DNA of 38,129 nt from a virus. The notes beneath the pieces are model-generated. The model made no database searches, was not told where the DNA came from, and saw nothing but the letters and a program-made list of their open reading frames with translations. The position numbers were made by a program, and so were the translations under genes. Positions 36,053 to 38,129 of the stretch are shown here, in pieces (positions within the stretch are counted from its first letter, which is position 1; the number at the start of each line of letters is the position of its first letter). The DNA lies in IMG/VR virus record IMGVR_UViG_3300023179_000257, positions 1 to 38,129 of that record; one strand, written 5' to 3'.

Positions 36053-37808
36053 CAGCAGCAGCAGGAGCAGCCGGTGCACTACCCAGTGGACTAGCTGTGC
36101 CTGTTCCTGGAACAGCAGCCGATATACCTGCAGCAGGTGCAGTACCAGTGGCCAATTGATTGTCTTGAACTTCGGCACCGCCTTCGGCGGCTGTTTGTTG
36201 ATCTAGAGACTGCAATGCCTGCATATCTCCGGCTAAGCCCCCTGGAGTAATACCTACACTACGTAGTCCAATATCAGTACCTCCTGCTGAGTCACCTTGT
36301 TCTTGCAACCACATTTCTTCGTTATCTTTCATTTCCTGCTCATCTAAACCAAGATAGCGTTTCATCAGAAAACGTTTGCTGAAATAGGGGACCTGTTCCA
36401 GTTGTGTAAACACATTGATTCGAGCAGCATCAATTTCAACCTGTCTGTACTGTGCAAAATTCTGCGGTTCATTTAATTGCAGACTAAACAATTGTCCGTC
36501 AATATTAATACCGCGCCAGCGCATAAACAGCTTGAATTCCTGATCTAACTTGTTGGCAATCCTGGTCTGTAGTCTGATACAATATCTGTTAAACCGCCAT
36601 TCTTGTATTAGTGCTGTGCCCACACGTCCGTCATTATAATTTTGTGTGCCGTCGTCTACTCCGGTGGGCAAGTAGCTGCTGGGAATACGCAGCCCACGAA
36701 ACAGTTTGTTAGTAAAAAAGCGCAGATCTGTGATTTCTCCAAGATTTTGTCCCCCGGCTAATGTTTCTACACTGCTGCCTCGACCATCGGCAGTCTGCGG
36801 AAAAAAGTAATCTTCGTTGGTACTAAGGGGATTATAGGTAGCATCCATCATGTTAACACCGCCCCCGGTCTGCGTGGGTATACGACGTTGATGTATTTCA
36901 TTTTTGATGCGTTCTACAAAGGCCATGGCCATATGATTTGGCATGTTGCCTACATCAATCTTGAAAATTCTGCGTTCAGGTGCTCGCTGAACACGATAGA
37001 TAATAATGGCATCTTCCAGTAGCTCTTTCTGCTTAAAAACCTTAAAGATATTTTCCAATACACTGTTGCCAAAAGGCCAGAATATGTCCAGTCCTTCAGT
37101 TAAACTTATATGCATAATATGCTCGGCAGCTACTGCCACTTCATTTTGTGCATGACTGAACCTACTGCCCCCAGTAAACGGTGCATTAGGCTGCACATAA
37201 GCACCGGTAGGTCCGCCCACCTGCGGGTGGTTTATATAAGTGTCTGATGTGCTTACCACAGTGACTGTGAGATTTTGTAGATTAGGTTGAATGTCTTTAA
37301 GCACATATTGCTCGGGCTCTTTGCCCTTGGCCTCATTGACAATGATCTTGGTAACCTTACTCATTTCCACCCAGTACAACTGGAAAGTTTCAGGATCTCT
37401 AACAAAAATTTGATCTCCATATTTGATAGTGTTGCGTACTATTTTAAATATTCTACGATCCAGCTCATTGAGACTGATCCACTGCTGTAGTTGCTCTTTG
37501 ATAATTTCCACTTCAGTATCGGTAGGCTTGTCGTTATACTTGATGTTAAAAGGCAGACCATTGGTATTGTTGGGCTGACTACTAAATTCAGCTAAGATAT
37601 CCAAGGCAGCATTAACTTCGCTGTCCATATCCATCTGCTCATATTGATTATAACGTTCGATACGATTAGGATGTCCAGTATAGAGCTCAGGTAAATTGCT
37701 CTGATAGTTGCGATAGGTTGGGCTACTTGATGCGGCAGAATTTATACCAGTACCAACAGCGCCCATTAGAGAGGAATTAGGTGATTTAAAGTATTTACGC
37801 CAGGTCAT
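36048..37808 (-). CDS. gp20: Portal protein (T4 gp20-like)
   Basis: 586 residues, typical for the family (T4 gp20 is 524). Recognised from MTWRKYFKSPNSSLMGAVGTG, RIERYNQYEQMDMDSEVNAALDILAEF, NTIKYGDQIFVRD, the stem/clip region with VYRAPERRIFKIDVGN-like VQRAPERRIFKIDVGNMP, and QTADGRGSSVETLAGGQNLGEITDLRFF followed by FRGLRIPSSYLP. The C-terminal 90 residues are Gln/Ala/Gly-rich low-complexity sequence. A CATAAATA element lies 18 bases upstream of the ATG with a weak GGGA ribosome site. It forms the 12-fold ring through which DNA enters and on which the prohead core assembles. Confidence 0.97.
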   Translation of the reverse strand: MTWRKYFKSPNSSLMGAVGTGINSAASSSPTYRNYQSNLPELYTGHPNRIERYNQYEQMDMDSEVNAALDILAEFSSQPNNTNGLPFNIKYNDKPTDTEVEIIKEQLQQWISLNELDRRIFKIVRNTIKYGDQIFVRDPETFQLYWVEMSKVTKIIVNEAKGKEPEQYVLKDIQPNLQNLTVTVVSTSDTYINHPQVGGPTGAYVQPNAPFTGGSRFSHAQNEVAVAAEHIMHISLTEGLDIFWPFGNSVLENIFKVFKQKELLEDAIIIYRVQRAPERRIFKIDVGNMPNHMAMAFVERIKNEIHQRRIPTQTGGGVNMMDATYNPLSTNEDYFFPQTADGRGSSVETLAGGQNLGEITDLRFFTNKLFRGLRIPSSYLPTGVDDGTQNYNDGRVGTALIQEWRFNRYCIRLQTRIANKLDQEFKLFMRWRGINIDGQLFSLQLNEPQNFAQYRQVEIDAARINVFTQLEQVPYFSKRFLMKRYLGLDEQEMKDNEEMWLQEQGDSAGGTDIGLRSVGITPGGLAGDMQALQSLDQQTAAEGGAEVQDNQLATGTAPAAGISAAVPGTGTASPLGSAPAAPAAAG

Positions 37809-37826
37809 TGATATATTCCCATAACT

Positions 37827-37834
37827 TATTTATG
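37827..37834 (-). promoter_or_regulatory. T4-type late promoter-like element before portal gene
   Basis: CATAAATA, one mismatch to the T4 late consensus TATAAATA, ends 18 bases before the portal ATG, in the short gap after the tape-measure-like gene. It would head the capsid transcript. Assigned from motif and position only. Confidence 0.55.
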
Positions 37835-37837
37835 GAA

Positions 37838-38128
37838 TCACACTGTGTGAATAGCAATTAACTGATTTGATGATCTTAGATCGTTCATATAATCCTTGAC
37901 ATCGCGTGTTTCTGCTAGCATTTCTCGGTTAATGGCCAACTGTTCGCGCATAATAGATATGATATTCTCATTGGCTGCAGCAGTTGATCTACGTTCAGCA
38001 TCAATACCCGACATAATTTGACTGTTACTGGTAACGGTGCCCGAGCCAGACATTTTTAACAATTCTGGTCCGCGCTCGCCAACAAGATAGCTACTTCCTG
38101 GTAATACCGGACCACCGGCTGCTCTACC
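37838..38128 (-). CDS. C-terminal end of a tape-measure-like tail protein (partial)
   Basis: The frame is open from the right edge to a TGA at 37838, so the 5' end is missing; 96 codons are visible and the first in-frame ATG (38062) is internal. The visible part contains GGPVLPGSSYLVGERGPELL, the YxVGERGPELF motif found near the C-terminus of many tail tape-measure and minor tail proteins. It then ends in a helical segment (ERRSTAAANENIISIMREQ, AINREMLAETRDVKDYMNDL) predicted as a coiled coil. In T4 the portal gene follows the tail tube gene (19), so this arrangement differs. It could also be another tail-lysin or baseplate-type protein with the same tail motif. Confidence 0.72.
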   Translation of the reverse strand, partial: GRAAGGPVLPGSSYLVGERGPELLKMSGSGTVTSNSQIMSGIDAERRSTAAANENIISIMREQLAINREMLAETRDVKDYMNDLRSSNQLIAIHTV

Positions 38129-38129
38129 T

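Noticed and set aside
1-38129. tRNA, rRNA, integrase, insertion sequence or attachment site
   Set aside because: None seen by eye on either strand; a tRNAscan-SE run would be the decisive check for tRNAs.

Overview
This window is part of the late (virion structural) region of a T4-like tailed phage (myovirus). Almost everything is read from the minus strand, so transcription runs from high to low coordinates. Identification rests on the run of portal (gp20), small protein, acidic prohead core (gp68-like), prohead protease (gp21), scaffold (gp22) and major capsid protein (gp23) at about 31.9-37.8 kb. The fibre and structural genes downstream have the style of environmental marine or freshwater T4-like phages (cyanophage and pelagiphage relatives): small N-terminal 'GRPINKKFFG' proteins, collagen-like Gly-X-Thr fibres and 'YLVVAGGGG' glycine-rich fibres. 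No host marker is present and I cannot name the host.

Layout in transcription order: (1) 38.1-37.8 kb, the C-terminal end of a tape-measure-like protein, cut by the window edge. (2) 37.8-31.9 kb, the head morphogenesis cluster, ending in a strong stem-loop terminator. (3) 31.8-29.3 kb, an accessory island: a minus-strand homing-endonuclease-like gene whose stop codon interlocks with that of the only plus-strand gene, a repeat-rich lipoprotein. The lipoprotein has its own perfect TATAAATA late promoter, back to back with a second one for the minus strand. (4) 29.3-23.0 kb, a row of small and medium virion proteins with several paralogous pairs. (5) 23.0-15.0 kb, a 2065-residue structural protein, a 462-residue Calx-beta/cadherin-like protein and a small beta protein. 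(6) 15.0-1 bp, the adsorption or fibre block: a 2198-residue collagen-like fibre; a 777-residue collagen-like fibre carrying a cupredoxin-like domain with all four copper-ligand positions; a complete subtilisin-like protease overlapping it by ATGA; a three-module glycine-rich fibre; and a second glycine-rich fibre that runs off the left edge.

Taken together, the first half builds the capsid (portal ring, scaffold core, protease that matures it, shell). The second half supplies tail, neck or fibre parts. The most unusual signals are the protease plus cupredoxin in one translationally coupled fibre operon, the lipoprotein/endonuclease island with divergent late promoters, and recent duplication within and between the fibre genes. 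TATAAATA-like motifs recur in front of gene groups, consistent with a T4-type late sigma factor (gp55-like). Two stem-loop terminators separate the transcription units. Every stretch longer than 300 bases is coding; the largest intergenic gaps are about 100-125 bases and hold the promoters and terminators listed. I saw no tRNA, rRNA, CRISPR array, integrase or insertion sequence.
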